Of a DNA stretch of 64,000 nucleotides, positions 1 to 8,116 are shown one piece after another. Below the pieces are notes generated by a model. The model had not been told where the DNA came from. It was given only the letters and a program-made list of their open reading frames with translations, and did no database searches. The DNA lies in NCBI GenBank assembly GCA_963727545.1, contig CAVSGS010000014.1, forward strand, positions 1 to 64,000. Direction: 5' to 3'. Origin of the DNA: Flexifilum sp963727545. Its GTDB lineage: Bacteria; Chloroflexota; Anaerolineae; Aggregatilineales; Phototrophicaceae. Every line of letters starts with the position of its first letter. Position 1 is the stretch's first letter. A program made the translations under genes and the position numbers.

Positions 1-364
1 CAACCGGTTCAGCCGTCGGTTCAGGCGTGGCAGCCGGAACCAGCATCGCTTGCAGCGACGGCGGCACCAGCACGCCGTCGAGGACGTCGTAGACGCCGTT
101 CGAAGCGAGGTTGTCAACGTCACCGATGTTGACGCCATTCGCCGTGAACACGCCACCAGTCAGGTCAAAGGTGATCTTCTGCCCGACGAGCAGCGTCGGC
201 AGGGTCGGACCGCTGGTCAAGTCCCGGAACAGATCGCGACCGGGGATGAGGTGATAGAGCAGGATTTGCTTGAGCACCTGAGGGTTCGTCATGACGTCGG
301 CGGGCGACATGCCCATCGACTGAATAGCAGCCGTGAAAGCGTCGTTGTTCGGCGCAAGCAGGGC
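1..364 (-). pseudogene. Continuation of FAS1-repeat protein beyond an in-frame stop (partial)
   Basis: Read on the minus strand in the same frame as the upstream FAS1 gene, this stretch continues without further stops to the window edge. It encodes the rest of a fourth fasciclin domain (LLAPNNDAFTAA, then LFRDLTSGPTLPTLLVGQ, then NLASNGVYDVLDGVLVPP), followed by a new Pro-Thr linker (TPEPTAEP). The only break is the TAG at 365-367. It is therefore the C-terminal part of the same gene, separated by a nonsense codon or a sequence error. The gene continues outside the window. Confidence 0.75.
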
Positions 365-2119
365 CTAGGCAACATAGCCGCTGAAGGTGCCGGTCATGCC
401 CGCAGCGTCAACTGCCGCCAGCAGCATCGAGAACTGACCGTTCGGGTCGTTCGCCAGCGCGGTGAGCAGGTCAGGACGCTCCGCCGGAACGCCAGCGACC
501 GGGGTCGCTTCGGGAGTCGGCTTGACGGTGGGTTCAGGCGTAGCAGCCGGAGCCAACTGCGCTTGCACCGACGGCGGCACCAGTACCCCGTCAATCGTGA
601 AGACGATACCATTGGAGGCGAGCTGATCGATACCGCTGATGTTGACGCCCTGCACGGTGAACACACCGGCAGTCAGGTCGAAGGTCACCAACTCGTCTTG
701 CAGCAGCGTCGGCAGCGTGGGACCGCTGGTCAAATTGCGGAAGAAGTATTTCCCGGGGATGACGTGATACTGCAAAATCTGCGTCAGGATGCTGGGATTC
801 GTCATAACGTCGGCGGGCGACATGCCCATCGACGCCATCGCAGCGGTGAAAGCGTCGTTGCTCGGCGCGAGCAGCGTGAAGGGTCCGCCCGTCGCCAAGT
901 CTTGAGCCATCCCGGCGGCTTGAATCGCGCCAAGGAGCATGGTGAATTGACCGTCCGGGTCGTTCTGCAACAGTTCGATCAGGTTCGGGCGCGCCGCCGG
1001 GACACCGGCAACCGCCGGGGCTTCGGTCGGTGCGGTGGTCGGCTCAGCCGTCGGTGCTTCAGTCGGCGCGACGGTCGGCTCTTCGGTCGGTGCCGGGGTA
1101 ACCAACATCGACACCATCGCCTGAACGCTCGGCGGCAAAATCACGCTGTCGACGACGTGCATAACGCCGTTCGAGGCAAGATTATCGACGTCGCTGATGT
1201 TGGCGCCGTTGGCGGTGAAAACACCGCTGGTCAGGTCAAAGACGACCTTCTGACCGACGAGCAGCGACGGGAGGGTCGGACCGCTGGTCAGGTCGCGGAA
1301 CAGATAGCGACCGGGGATCACGTGCTGAAGGATGACTTGTTTGAGCAGTCCGGGATCCGCCATCAGCGCATCTTGCGGCAGACCAAGCTGGTCGAGCAGC
1401 GCGGCGAACGCATCGTCGCTCGGCGCAAGCAGCGTGAAGGGACCATCGCTCGCCAGCAGGTTATCCAAGCCAGCGGCGTGAACCGCGGCGAGGAAGGTCG
1501 TGAAACGTCCATCGTTCGCCAACAAGGTCGGCAGATCGGGCAGCGCCGCCGGAACACCCGCGACCGCTTCCGGCGTAGGTTCAGCGGTGGGCGCTTCGGT
1601 TGGCATCAATGCTGCTTGAGCGCTCGGCGGCAGGATTACGCTGTCGACAACTTGGACGACACCGTTCGAGGCGAGGTTATCCACGTCGCCGATGTTGGCG
1701 CCATTCGCGGTAAAGACACCACTGGTCAGGTCAAAGGTGACTTTCTGCCCGACTAAGGTCGAGGGCAGGGTCGGACCGCTGGTCAGGTCGCGGAACAGGT
1801 AGCGACCGGGGATCACGTGCTGGAGGATGATTTGCTTCAGCAGTGAAGTGTTCGCCAAGAGTTCGTCCTGCGTCATGCCGGTCTGATCGAGCAGCGCGGC
1901 AAAAGCATCGTTGGTCGGTGCCAGCACGGTGAACGGTCCATCACCGGACAGCATACCCCGCAGCCCGGCAGCATCGACCGCCGCCATCAGCGTCGTGAAC
2001 CGCCCGTCGGAGTCATTGTCCAATAAACTGGGAATGTCCGGTCGATCCTGAGCAAACACCTGTAAAATCGGCGTCAGGAACACCGCGAGTAATACCAAAA
2101 ATAAAGCAGTTTTTCGCAT
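365..2119 (-). CDS. Secreted multi-FAS1 (fasciclin) domain protein, ends at a premature stop
   Basis: A secreted or surface protein with tandem fasciclin/FAS1 domains, a fold usually linked to cell adhesion or matrix binding. The start chosen is the ATG at 2119, directly after an AGGAGGAGA ribosome site; it opens a signal peptide (MRKTALFLVLLAVFLTP, cleavage after FAQ). Three full FAS1 units of about 130 residues follow, each with GPFT-LLAP-NDAF and DVDNLASNGV-type motifs. They are separated by Pro-Thr-Glu linkers that suit an extracellular location. A fourth unit starts and is cut at its GPFT motif, where the reading becomes FSGYVA-stop. The frame resumes perfectly after the stop (see 1-364). 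FAS1 family membership is certain; ligand and role are unknown. Confidence 0.85.
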   Translation of the reverse strand: MRKTALFLVLLAVFLTPILQVFAQDRPDIPSLLDNDSDGRFTTLMAAVDAAGLRGMLSGDGPFTVLAPTNDAFAALLDQTGMTQDELLANTSLLKQIILQHVIPGRYLFRDLTSGPTLPSTLVGQKVTFDLTSGVFTANGANIGDVDNLASNGVVQVVDSVILPPSAQAALMPTEAPTAEPTPEAVAGVPAALPDLPTLLANDGRFTTFLAAVHAAGLDNLLASDGPFTLLAPSDDAFAALLDQLGLPQDALMADPGLLKQVILQHVIPGRYLFRDLTSGPTLPSLLVGQKVVFDLTSGVFTANGANISDVDNLASNGVMHVVDSVILPPSVQAMVSMLVTPAPTEEPTVAPTEAPTAEPTTAPTEAPAVAGVPAARPNLIELLQNDPDGQFTMLLGAIQAAGMAQDLATGGPFTLLAPSNDAFTAAMASMGMSPADVMTNPSILTQILQYHVIPGKYFFRNLTSGPTLPTLLQDELVTFDLTAGVFTVQGVNISGIDQLASNGIVFTIDGVLVPPSVQAQLAPAATPEPTVKPTPEATPVAGVPAERPDLLTALANDPNGQFSMLLAAVDAAGMTGTFSGYVA

Positions 2120-2342
2120 TCGTCTCCTCCTTGTGACAAGGACTGTGGTCAACTTGATAACTCCGACTCAAAGAAAGAAATGGCTCAAACTTTCCCGGCG
2201 CTTGGTCGCCTTCTCCAACTCGATCGGGCGATTGTTTGTTGCTTTTGTCGAAAACTAAAAGTTTGAATCATTTCAAATAGTAAATTGCAGCTTTATTGTA
2301 ACATGGATTGGTATCTTGGGAACAACCAATGCTCGGGAATTT

Positions 2343-2771
2343 TCATTCTTCAGGTGGCTTGCCGGACACGGTGTAAATGACGACGCCGATCGCCGAGAGC
2401 AGCAGGCTGCCGAGCAAGCCAATCGCCTGAAGCTGACCGAAAAACACGTCGCTGGTCGCCGTCCGCGCGTGCGATCCAAAGCCCAGAAAGTCCGCCAGCC
2501 CTGCCAGCCCTGCCAGCACCAGACCAGTCAGCGTCAAGCGCACACCGATCTGCTGGGCGAGCGTCGCCGCCCGCCCGATGTAAAAGGTGTACTTGGCGTA
2601 GATCAGCGCGCCGAGGTCGAGCAGCGCGAAGCCCATCAGAATCGACACGAACTGCAAGACGCCGACGCCGACGGCAGGCTGAATCCCGGTTACGCTAGGA
2701 AACAGCCCCATCAACGCCAAGACGATCCCAAGTGCCGCGAGTGCGACTCCGAACTGAGGAATACCGATCAT
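2343..2771 (-). CDS. Small four-helix membrane protein of unknown function
   Basis: A 142-residue protein with four hydrophobic segments: near residues 6-26, 38-58, 74-94 and 112-134. No catalytic motif is visible and I do not recognise the family. Its ATG overlaps the stop of the upstream dipeptidase gene (ATGA at 2768-2771), so the two are translationally coupled and most likely one operon. The tail is short and acidic (KPPEE). Confidence 0.7.
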   Translation of the reverse strand: MIGIPQFGVALAALGIVLALMGLFPSVTGIQPAVGVGVLQFVSILMGFALLDLGALIYAKYTFYIGRAATLAQQIGVRLTLTGLVLAGLAGLADFLGFGSHARTATSDVFFGQLQAIGLLGSLLLSAIGVVIYTVSGKPPEE

Positions 2772-3832
2772 TGGGGCAGTGACTGTCTCAGTTTGCGCAG
2801 CATGTTGCCGCCGAGGATCGCTTCGACATCACTATCGCTGTAGCCGCGCTCCTTCAGCGCATCACCGATCTTCCACAAGTCCGTGACCGTATCCAATCCG
2901 GCGGGGATGCTCTGGAGACCGAAGCCGCCATCGGCGTCGCTGCCGATGCCGACGTGCGCCGCGCTCCCGGCGATCTGGCAAACGGTGTCCATCGCGTCGA
3001 CGATGATCGAGAACGGCAGGCGTGGGTCGCCCAACTTCCAGCCGTTGGTGAGGAAGTTGTTGTAAGGGACGATGCCCATCACGCCGTCGCGTTCGACCAG
3101 CAAGCGGATCATTTCGTCGCTGAGGTGGCGATCACTGTCGCGGAAGCGGCGCGGATTGGCGTGGCTGGCGATTAGGACGCCTTCGTAGCGATCGACCGCT
3201 TCGAGGAACGACGCCTCCGCCATGTGGGCGAGGTCGAGGATCGCGTTGAAGCCCGCCATGACTTCGAGCAGCTCGTGACCCAGCGTCGTCAGCGGACCGG
3301 GCTGACCGGTGCCGCCGCAGTAGCGCGACGCCTGCCACGCCGGACCGACCACGCGCAAGCCGCGCTCGTACCATTCCTCGAACTGCTTCGGCTCGACAAT
3401 CGGGTCGGCGTTCTCCATCAATAGGACGAGTCCCTGCTTGTGATCGCCGATCTCTTTATCCGGTCCCCACGTCTCGATCACGGCGTCGAGTTCGCTTTGG
3501 GTGCGCACAAGCTGGATCTTGTCGCTTTCGTCGGCGATGCGCAGGTAGTAATCCAACTGCGCCATCCCCAGTTGGTAGGCTTCTTTGGCATCTTGGTAAT
3601 GCGGCGTGACCGACGCCGCCATCATGTTGGCAGTCTGCGGCGCGGTGAAGATGGTCGCAAACACGATCCCGATGCGACCGAGCATACTATCGGGCAAGCC
3701 GACGGTCGCTATGCCGTTGGGGTGATCGCTGTTCGCTTCGTTGCGCCGCTTGACGGCGACGCTCTGGCGATAATCGCGCCCGAAGTAGAGCGCATTATAG
3801 GCAATATCCTCATGAGCATCGACAATGAACAT
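2768..3832 (-). CDS. Membrane dipeptidase, peptidase M19 family
   Basis: A 354-residue zinc dipeptidase of the M19 (renal dipeptidase-like) family, which cleaves dipeptides, often with D-residues. The metal-ligand motifs are all visible: VDAHEDIA at the N-terminus, LLMENAD near residue 140, a LDLAHMAE histidine near 215 and SHANPR near 235, plus a C-terminal GIGSDADGG segment. There is no signal peptide, so it is probably cytoplasmic. It is the first gene of a two-gene unit with the coupled membrane protein downstream. Length and motif order fit the family well. Confidence 0.9.
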   Translation of the reverse strand: MFIVDAHEDIAYNALYFGRDYRQSVAVKRRNEANSDHPNGIATVGLPDSMLGRIGIVFATIFTAPQTANMMAASVTPHYQDAKEAYQLGMAQLDYYLRIADESDKIQLVRTQSELDAVIETWGPDKEIGDHKQGLVLLMENADPIVEPKQFEEWYERGLRVVGPAWQASRYCGGTGQPGPLTTLGHELLEVMAGFNAILDLAHMAEASFLEAVDRYEGVLIASHANPRRFRDSDRHLSDEMIRLLVERDGVMGIVPYNNFLTNGWKLGDPRLPFSIIVDAMDTVCQIAGSAAHVGIGSDADGGFGLQSIPAGLDTVTDLWKIGDALKERGYSDSDVEAILGGNMLRKLRQSLPQ

Positions 3833-3891
3833 TTTCGCGTCCTAACCTGCAGCCATTCGCGCGAGCGATTGTACGCCCCACGCCCCGAATT

Positions 3892-4011
3892 GCCAACGAC
3901 CAGCTTAACCAACCTCACCTCGTGAGCTTCCTCCTCTCCGTAAGGCGAGGGGGAAAAACAATACTGCGGGTATTGCTGTCGCCAATTTCGCCAACGACCA
4001 GCTTAACCAAC
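3892..4011. repeat. 22-bp exact direct repeat (3892-3913 and 3990-4011)
   Basis: The sequence GCCAACGACCAGCTTAACCA plus AC occurs twice, 98 bp apart, between the divergent dipeptidase and oxidoreductase genes. The insert between the copies is non-coding and contains a GCGAGGGGG stretch. It resembles a target duplication around a small inserted element, but could also be a simple segmental duplication. Confidence 0.6.
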
Positions 4012-4094
4012 GGTAATAAACACGCAAGATTTCCACCGCACCCTAGTAGTTAATGCTATGATGATACTCACACTCAGTGAAGGGCAACTTCATT

Positions 4095-5738
4095 ATGAAA
4101 AGACCCGGAATTCTACTCGGCGCGCTGGTCGGTGGCTTGCTGACGCTGCCGCTGCTGGCACTGACCTTCGTGGGGATGCAGATCGCCGGTTTCCCCTTTG
4201 TTCCCTTTGGGTTGTTCGGCTACGTCCGTGACTACACTCCCGGCGGCATCCTGACCGCCACCATCGACACGATGACGGCGCTGTTCAAGGGCTTAGGCGT
4301 CCCGACCGACACCGCGAGCAAGTCGGTCGAGCAGTTCATGGGCGTCGTCATGGTGCTGGTGATCGGCATCATCGCCGGTGCGATCTTCTTCGCCATCATG
4401 CGCCGCATCGAGCGGCGGCAGGATTGGCTGCCCGGCGTGCTGCTCGGCTTGATCGTCGGCGTGCCGCTGACGCTGATGAGCACCGCCAACACGACGCTGT
4501 TCAGCGCCGACCGTACCACCAGCCTCGTCTGGCTGATCGGCTTGTTCCTGCTGTGGGGCTACGCGCACAACTATGCCTATAACCGGCTCGTCTATCCCCA
4601 CCTACCCCAGTCCGCCAACGCCGAAGCGGACGCGACGGTGCAGAATCTCGACCGCCGCCGCTTCCTGATCACGCTCGGTTCGTCAGCCGCCGCGATCACG
4701 GTGGTGGGCGCGGGACTCGGTGCGCTCTCCGGTGGTGAAGGCGAAGTCCGCAGCATCGCGATCGCGCCCGATACAACCGCCATCCCTAACCCCGACCTGC
4801 CCAACGCCAACGCGGCAGTCATCCCCGCGCCGGGGACGCGCCCGGAACTGACCAACGTCGCCAATCACTACCGGATCGACATCGCGCCGGTGCCGCCGGA
4901 GATCGACGGGAAGACGTGGACGCTGCCGTTCACCTACACCGCCAATGACGGCACCGAGACGACGCTGGCGGAATACACGCTCGACGACTTCCATAATAAA
5001 TGGGAGACGATGGAACAGTACATCACGCAGGGCTGCATCTCCAACCGCATCGGCGGCGACCTGATCAGCACCGTGCTTTGGACCGGCGTCAGTATGCAAA
5101 AAGTGCTGGACGACATCGACCTGCCCGCCGACGCGACCCACCTCTACATCACCGGCGCGGACGGCTTCTTCGAGACGGTCGCCATCGATAAGATTCGCCA
5201 AGACCCGGCAATCATGCTCGCCTTCGCCTTCAACGGCGAGCCGCTGCCCGCTCGTAACGGCTTCCCGCTGCGCATCCACATCCCCGATCATTACGGCATG
5301 AAGCAGCCGAAATGGATCACCGGCGTGGAAGTGATGAATCACGACGTCGATGGTTACTGGGTGGTGCGCGGTTGGGATAAAGAGGCAGTGGTCCGCGCGA
5401 CCTCGGTGATCGACACGGTCGCCGTCAACCAGAAGTTCGAGCAGGACGGTCAGCAGTTGATCCCGGTCGGCGGCATCGCGTGGGCGGGCAGCCGGGGGAT
5501 CTCGAAGGTCGAGGTCAGCGTGGATGATGGCGATTGGGTCGAAGCCGAACTGCGCGATCCGCTCTCAGGTGAGACGTGGGTGATCTGGCGCTACAACTGG
5601 GCGTTCGCCGACGGATCGCACACCTTCGCGGTGCGCTGCTACGACGGCAACGGCGACCTGCAAATCACCGACAACAACCCGCCGCATCCGAGCGGCGCGA
5701 CCGGCATCGACAGCGTGACCGCGACGGTCACGGCGTAA
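4095..5738 (+). CDS. Membrane-anchored molybdopterin-dependent oxidoreductase (sulfite oxidase fold)
   Basis: About 547 residues. The N-terminal 170 residues hold four transmembrane helices. Then comes an internal twin-arginine-like stretch, DRRRFLITLGSSAAA near residue 186, of the kind normally found at the very N-terminus of exported YedY-like enzymes. The following sulfite oxidase-type Mo-pterin domain has the candidate molybdenum-ligand cysteine in QGCISNRIGG (near residue 313) and the conserved PLRIHIPDHYGMKQPKW segment. A C-terminal Mo-oxidoreductase dimerisation domain (near 440-545) ends the protein. A GTG at 4077 in the same frame is possible; the ATG at 4095 is preferred because AAGGG lies upstream. 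The substrate is unknown. It stands alone, convergent with the monooxygenase gene. Confidence 0.88.
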   Translation: MKRPGILLGALVGGLLTLPLLALTFVGMQIAGFPFVPFGLFGYVRDYTPGGILTATIDTMTALFKGLGVPTDTASKSVEQFMGVVMVLVIGIIAGAIFFAIMRRIERRQDWLPGVLLGLIVGVPLTLMSTANTTLFSADRTTSLVWLIGLFLLWGYAHNYAYNRLVYPHLPQSANAEADATVQNLDRRRFLITLGSSAAAITVVGAGLGALSGGEGEVRSIAIAPDTTAIPNPDLPNANAAVIPAPGTRPELTNVANHYRIDIAPVPPEIDGKTWTLPFTYTANDGTETTLAEYTLDDFHNKWETMEQYITQGCISNRIGGDLISTVLWTGVSMQKVLDDIDLPADATHLYITGADGFFETVAIDKIRQDPAIMLAFAFNGEPLPARNGFPLRIHIPDHYGMKQPKWITGVEVMNHDVDGYWVVRGWDKEAVVRATSVIDTVAVNQKFEQDGQQLIPVGGIAWAGSRGISKVEVSVDDGDWVEAELRDPLSGETWVIWRYNWAFADGSHTFAVRCYDGNGDLQITDNNPPHPSGATGIDSVTATVTA

Positions 5739-6115
5739 GGATACACCCCACCCCCGCGGTGCAAACCTTCGGTTTGCCTTGCGCTTCCCCTCCCCGAATT
5801 CAGGGAGGGGAGCGTGCTAAGCTCATTTCGAAGCTTGATGTTGAGATCGGACGACTTTTCGATTATTCGTCGCCTTCAAGCGATGTAACGAGGTAGACTC
5901 CCACTTGAGAAGCCATTTGAATGTTCCACATTTCTCGCGTAGGGGCGAGGCATGCCTCGCCCCTACAACTGCGCTGTCACGAGAGCGAGGATGATTTTAC
6001 AGATAGCTTCTTAAAGCTCCTCACGGGTGGATAACCGCCAAACCTAATTACGTACACCTAAAACATAGCGAAGTCGTCTCCCCTCCCTGAATTCGGGAAG
6101 GGGCTGGGGGTGGGG
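5739..6115. other. Intergenic region with palindromic repeats, no gene
   Basis: 377 bp between two convergent genes, with no credible ORF. It holds a GCAAACC-TTC-GGTTTGC hairpin at 5761-5777, a GAATTC-centred near-palindrome with CCCCTCCC/GGGAGGGG arms at 5787-5810, the 28-bp palindrome at 5939-5966, and an inverted relative of the GAATTC element at 6080-6103. The hairpins could end transcription from both sides. The two GAATTC elements in opposite orientation look like the ends of a short repeat unit. Confidence 0.6.
5939..5966. repeat. GTAGGGGC-family palindrome, copy 1
   Basis: A perfect 28-bp palindrome. The outer arms are GTAGGGGC and GCCCCTAC, and the core reads GAGGCA/TGCCTC. It belongs to the same family as the three palindromes at 7979-8102, which share the arms but have different self-complementary cores. 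Confidence 0.85.
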
Positions 6116-7240
6116 TCAGCTTTTCAGTCGTTCCGCAATTGCCTTGACCGTCGTCCGGGCTTCGCTGCGGATGTTATGCAGCGGACCCAAGCCGCGATAG
6201 TAGCGCCCGACCAGATACAGCCCCGGATACCCGGCGATCTCGGTGCCGTCGGGGTCGCTGCGGAGGGGCCAGCCCTCGCTGTCAGTCTCGTAATCGATAT
6301 CAAGGTAGTCCAGCACCGGACGATAACCCGTACACATGATCACGGCGTCGACCTCGTAGCTGCTGCCGTCGTCGAGGATGGCGCAGTCGCCCTCCAGCCG
6401 CGCCAAGCCCTTGACCGCCACGATCCGTCCGGCGCGCACCGCGTCGATCAGGTCACGCCCGCGCGCCGGAGCCGACGTGCCGACGCGGTCATCGCGGTTG
6501 GGCGCGAGCGGCAGGTCAAGGTCGGCGAGATCGTTGTAGGTCTGGTAATTGACGCGGTTGAGGAAATCCTTACGCCAGCGCCGGGGCAGCAGGCGCGAGA
6601 TTAGGTGCCAAACGGTGTTGGGCAGCCCGTAGGGATACTGCCGCGCGATCACGATGTCGCTGCGGATCGCCAGCAGCACCGGCTGCGGCGTCACGCCGTT
6701 GATGGCGACGGCGATGTCCACCCCGCTCGGTCCGTTGCCGACCACTAGCACGCGCTGTCCGGCGAAAGCCGCCGGGTCGGTGAAATCGTGGGAATGGAGA
6801 AAGCGCCCAGTGAAGGTCTCGACGCCGGGAATGGGCGGCAGATAGGGATTGCCGAAGCGCCCCGACGCGATGATCACGCAGGGATAGCGCTCAGTCCCCG
6901 CTGAAGTCTCGACCAACCACTGATCGCCGTCCGGGGCGACGCGCTCCACCTCGACGCCGAGATCGATGTTGAACTCGTGCCGCTGCATGTAGTCGCTGAT
7001 ATAGCGGTAGAAGTCGCTGCCCAGCGGATAAATCCCGTACTTCAGCGGGATACGCTGCCCCGGCAGATGGGTCACGAATCCGGCGGTATTCAGCCGCAGC
7101 GACGGATAGAGATTCGACCACGTCGAGGCGTAGACCGGCGCGCGGTCGACCGCGCGATAGGCGATGCCCGCCTGCTGCAAATAGTAGGCGCTGCTGATCC
7201 CGGAAGGACCCGCCCCGACGATGAAAACTGCTTCAGCCAT
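6116..7240 (-). CDS. FAD-dependent monooxygenase / NAD(P)-binding oxidoreductase (CzcO-like)
   Basis: A 374-residue flavoprotein of the flavin-containing monooxygenase superfamily. The FAD-binding Rossmann motif is at the extreme N-terminus (IVGAGPSGISSAYYL). A second nucleotide-binding motif for NAD(P)H, VVGNGPSGVDIA, lies near residue 167. The family's late CTGYRP motif is near 308. It is shorter than full Baeyer-Villiger enzymes and fits the CzcO-like group. Substrate cannot be read from sequence. The next gene upstream on the same strand, the TIR-like protein, ends only 7 bp away, so co-transcription is likely. Confidence 0.85.
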   Translation of the reverse strand: MAEAVFIVGAGPSGISSAYYLQQAGIAYRAVDRAPVYASTWSNLYPSLRLNTAGFVTHLPGQRIPLKYGIYPLGSDFYRYISDYMQRHEFNIDLGVEVERVAPDGDQWLVETSAGTERYPCVIIASGRFGNPYLPPIPGVETFTGRFLHSHDFTDPAAFAGQRVLVVGNGPSGVDIAVAINGVTPQPVLLAIRSDIVIARQYPYGLPNTVWHLISRLLPRRWRKDFLNRVNYQTYNDLADLDLPLAPNRDDRVGTSAPARGRDLIDAVRAGRIVAVKGLARLEGDCAILDDGSSYEVDAVIMCTGYRPVLDYLDIDYETDSEGWPLRSDPDGTEIAGYPGLYLVGRYYRGLGPLHNIRSEARTTVKAIAERLKS

Positions 7241-7247
7241 CCGACCG

Positions 7248-7937
7248 CTAGTTCCCGGCTGATGACGATGGCTGCGGCGTTGCCAGCGTTTGCGCGACGG
7301 CGGTCGCCGTCATCGCCACCAGCGGACGATAGGGCGAGGGTACCGCCAGCAAGGTCGGGATGTAGTTCGCCGCGTCCTCGGTGCTGCGCGGCAGGAACTC
7401 GGCGTAGATTTGTAACTGCGGCGCTGCCATGATGTCGCGGGTGAGCGCAACCATCGTATCAATGCCGTTGTATTCCTCGACCGGCGCTTGCAGATGGAAA
7501 ACGCCGACGGCGATCAAGCCGACGACGAACATGAAGACCGCGATCACGCCGAGCACGATGCCCACGCCGCGATTCGAGCGCTTAGCCATCGGCGTCAGCA
7601 CGCGCATGGTCAGCGGTGACGGCGCTTCGTCGACGCGCGCTTTCAAGACGTCGAAGTCGTAGCCACCGCTCAAATCGACGACTTCCAGATGCCCGATCAA
7701 ATCCGGCAGCGTCACCGGCGCACTCGCCACCGGGATGATGTGCAAGCTGAGGTCGAGCGCCTGATCGAGCCGATCCATGAATTCCTTGTCGGCGAATGCC
7801 GTCGCAGAGACGAGCAGCAGCACCACGTCGCCGCGCACGGGCGTGCCGTCGCTGATCGGATAACCCGCCGCCGCAAAGTCTTCGCGGATGCGCTGCGCGA
7901 CATGGGTGTCGCTTGAACTGGTGATAATTTTGAGCAT
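7248..7937 (-). CDS. TIR-like domain protein with one transmembrane helix
   Basis: About 229 residues from the ATG at 7937, chosen because AGGAGA sits just upstream; a further upstream start lacks one. The first 100 residues look like a TIR/effector-type flavodoxin fold: KIITSSSDTHVAQRIREDF, then DVVLLLVSATAFADKEF, then HIIPVASAPVTLPDLIGHLEVVDLS. A single hydrophobic helix follows (near 125-147), then an outside domain of about 80 residues ending in a Ser-rich tail. Similar TIR-TM proteins are common in Chloroflexota, with roles from signalling to defence. No NADase glutamate could be assigned with confidence. It probably shares a transcript with the downstream monooxygenase gene. Confidence 0.6.
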   Translation of the reverse strand: MLKIITSSSDTHVAQRIREDFAAAGYPISDGTPVRGDVVLLLVSATAFADKEFMDRLDQALDLSLHIIPVASAPVTLPDLIGHLEVVDLSGGYDFDVLKARVDEAPSPLTMRVLTPMAKRSNRGVGIVLGVIAVFMFVVGLIAVGVFHLQAPVEEYNGIDTMVALTRDIMAAPQLQIYAEFLPRSTEDAANYIPTLLAVPSPYRPLVAMTATAVAQTLATPQPSSSAGN

Positions 7938-7978
7938 CGTCTCTCCTACGAGCGCCAGCCTAGCCATCAAATTTGCCG

Positions 7979-8102
7979 GTAGGGGCGCACAGCCGTGCGC
8001 CCCTACCCCACGTCTGAATAATCACGACCCGTAGGGGCAGGTTTGAAACCTGCCCCTACATTTAAATCTCGTCCGTAGGGGCGTTATATATAACGCCCCT
8101 AC
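7979..8102. repeat. Cluster of three GTAGGGGC-family palindromes
   Basis: Three palindromes lie in 124 bp: 7979-8006, 8031-8059 and 8075-8102. All have GTAGGGGC/GCCCCTAC ends. Their cores differ (GCAC-AGCC-GTGC; AGGTTT-G-AAACCT; GTTATA/TATAAC), yet each is fully self-complementary. They sit between the 3' end of the CopCD gene and the promoter side of the TIR-like gene, so they could also act as transcription-stopping hairpins for the minus strand. Confidence 0.85.
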
Positions 8103-8116
8103 ACCATATCCGTATG

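Noticed and set aside
50..1756. Long plus-strand open frame of 568 codons
   Set aside because: It is antisense to the FAS1 gene and low in hydrophobic and high in Arg/Gly/His residues; it exists because of the repeat and GC pattern of the true minus-strand gene.
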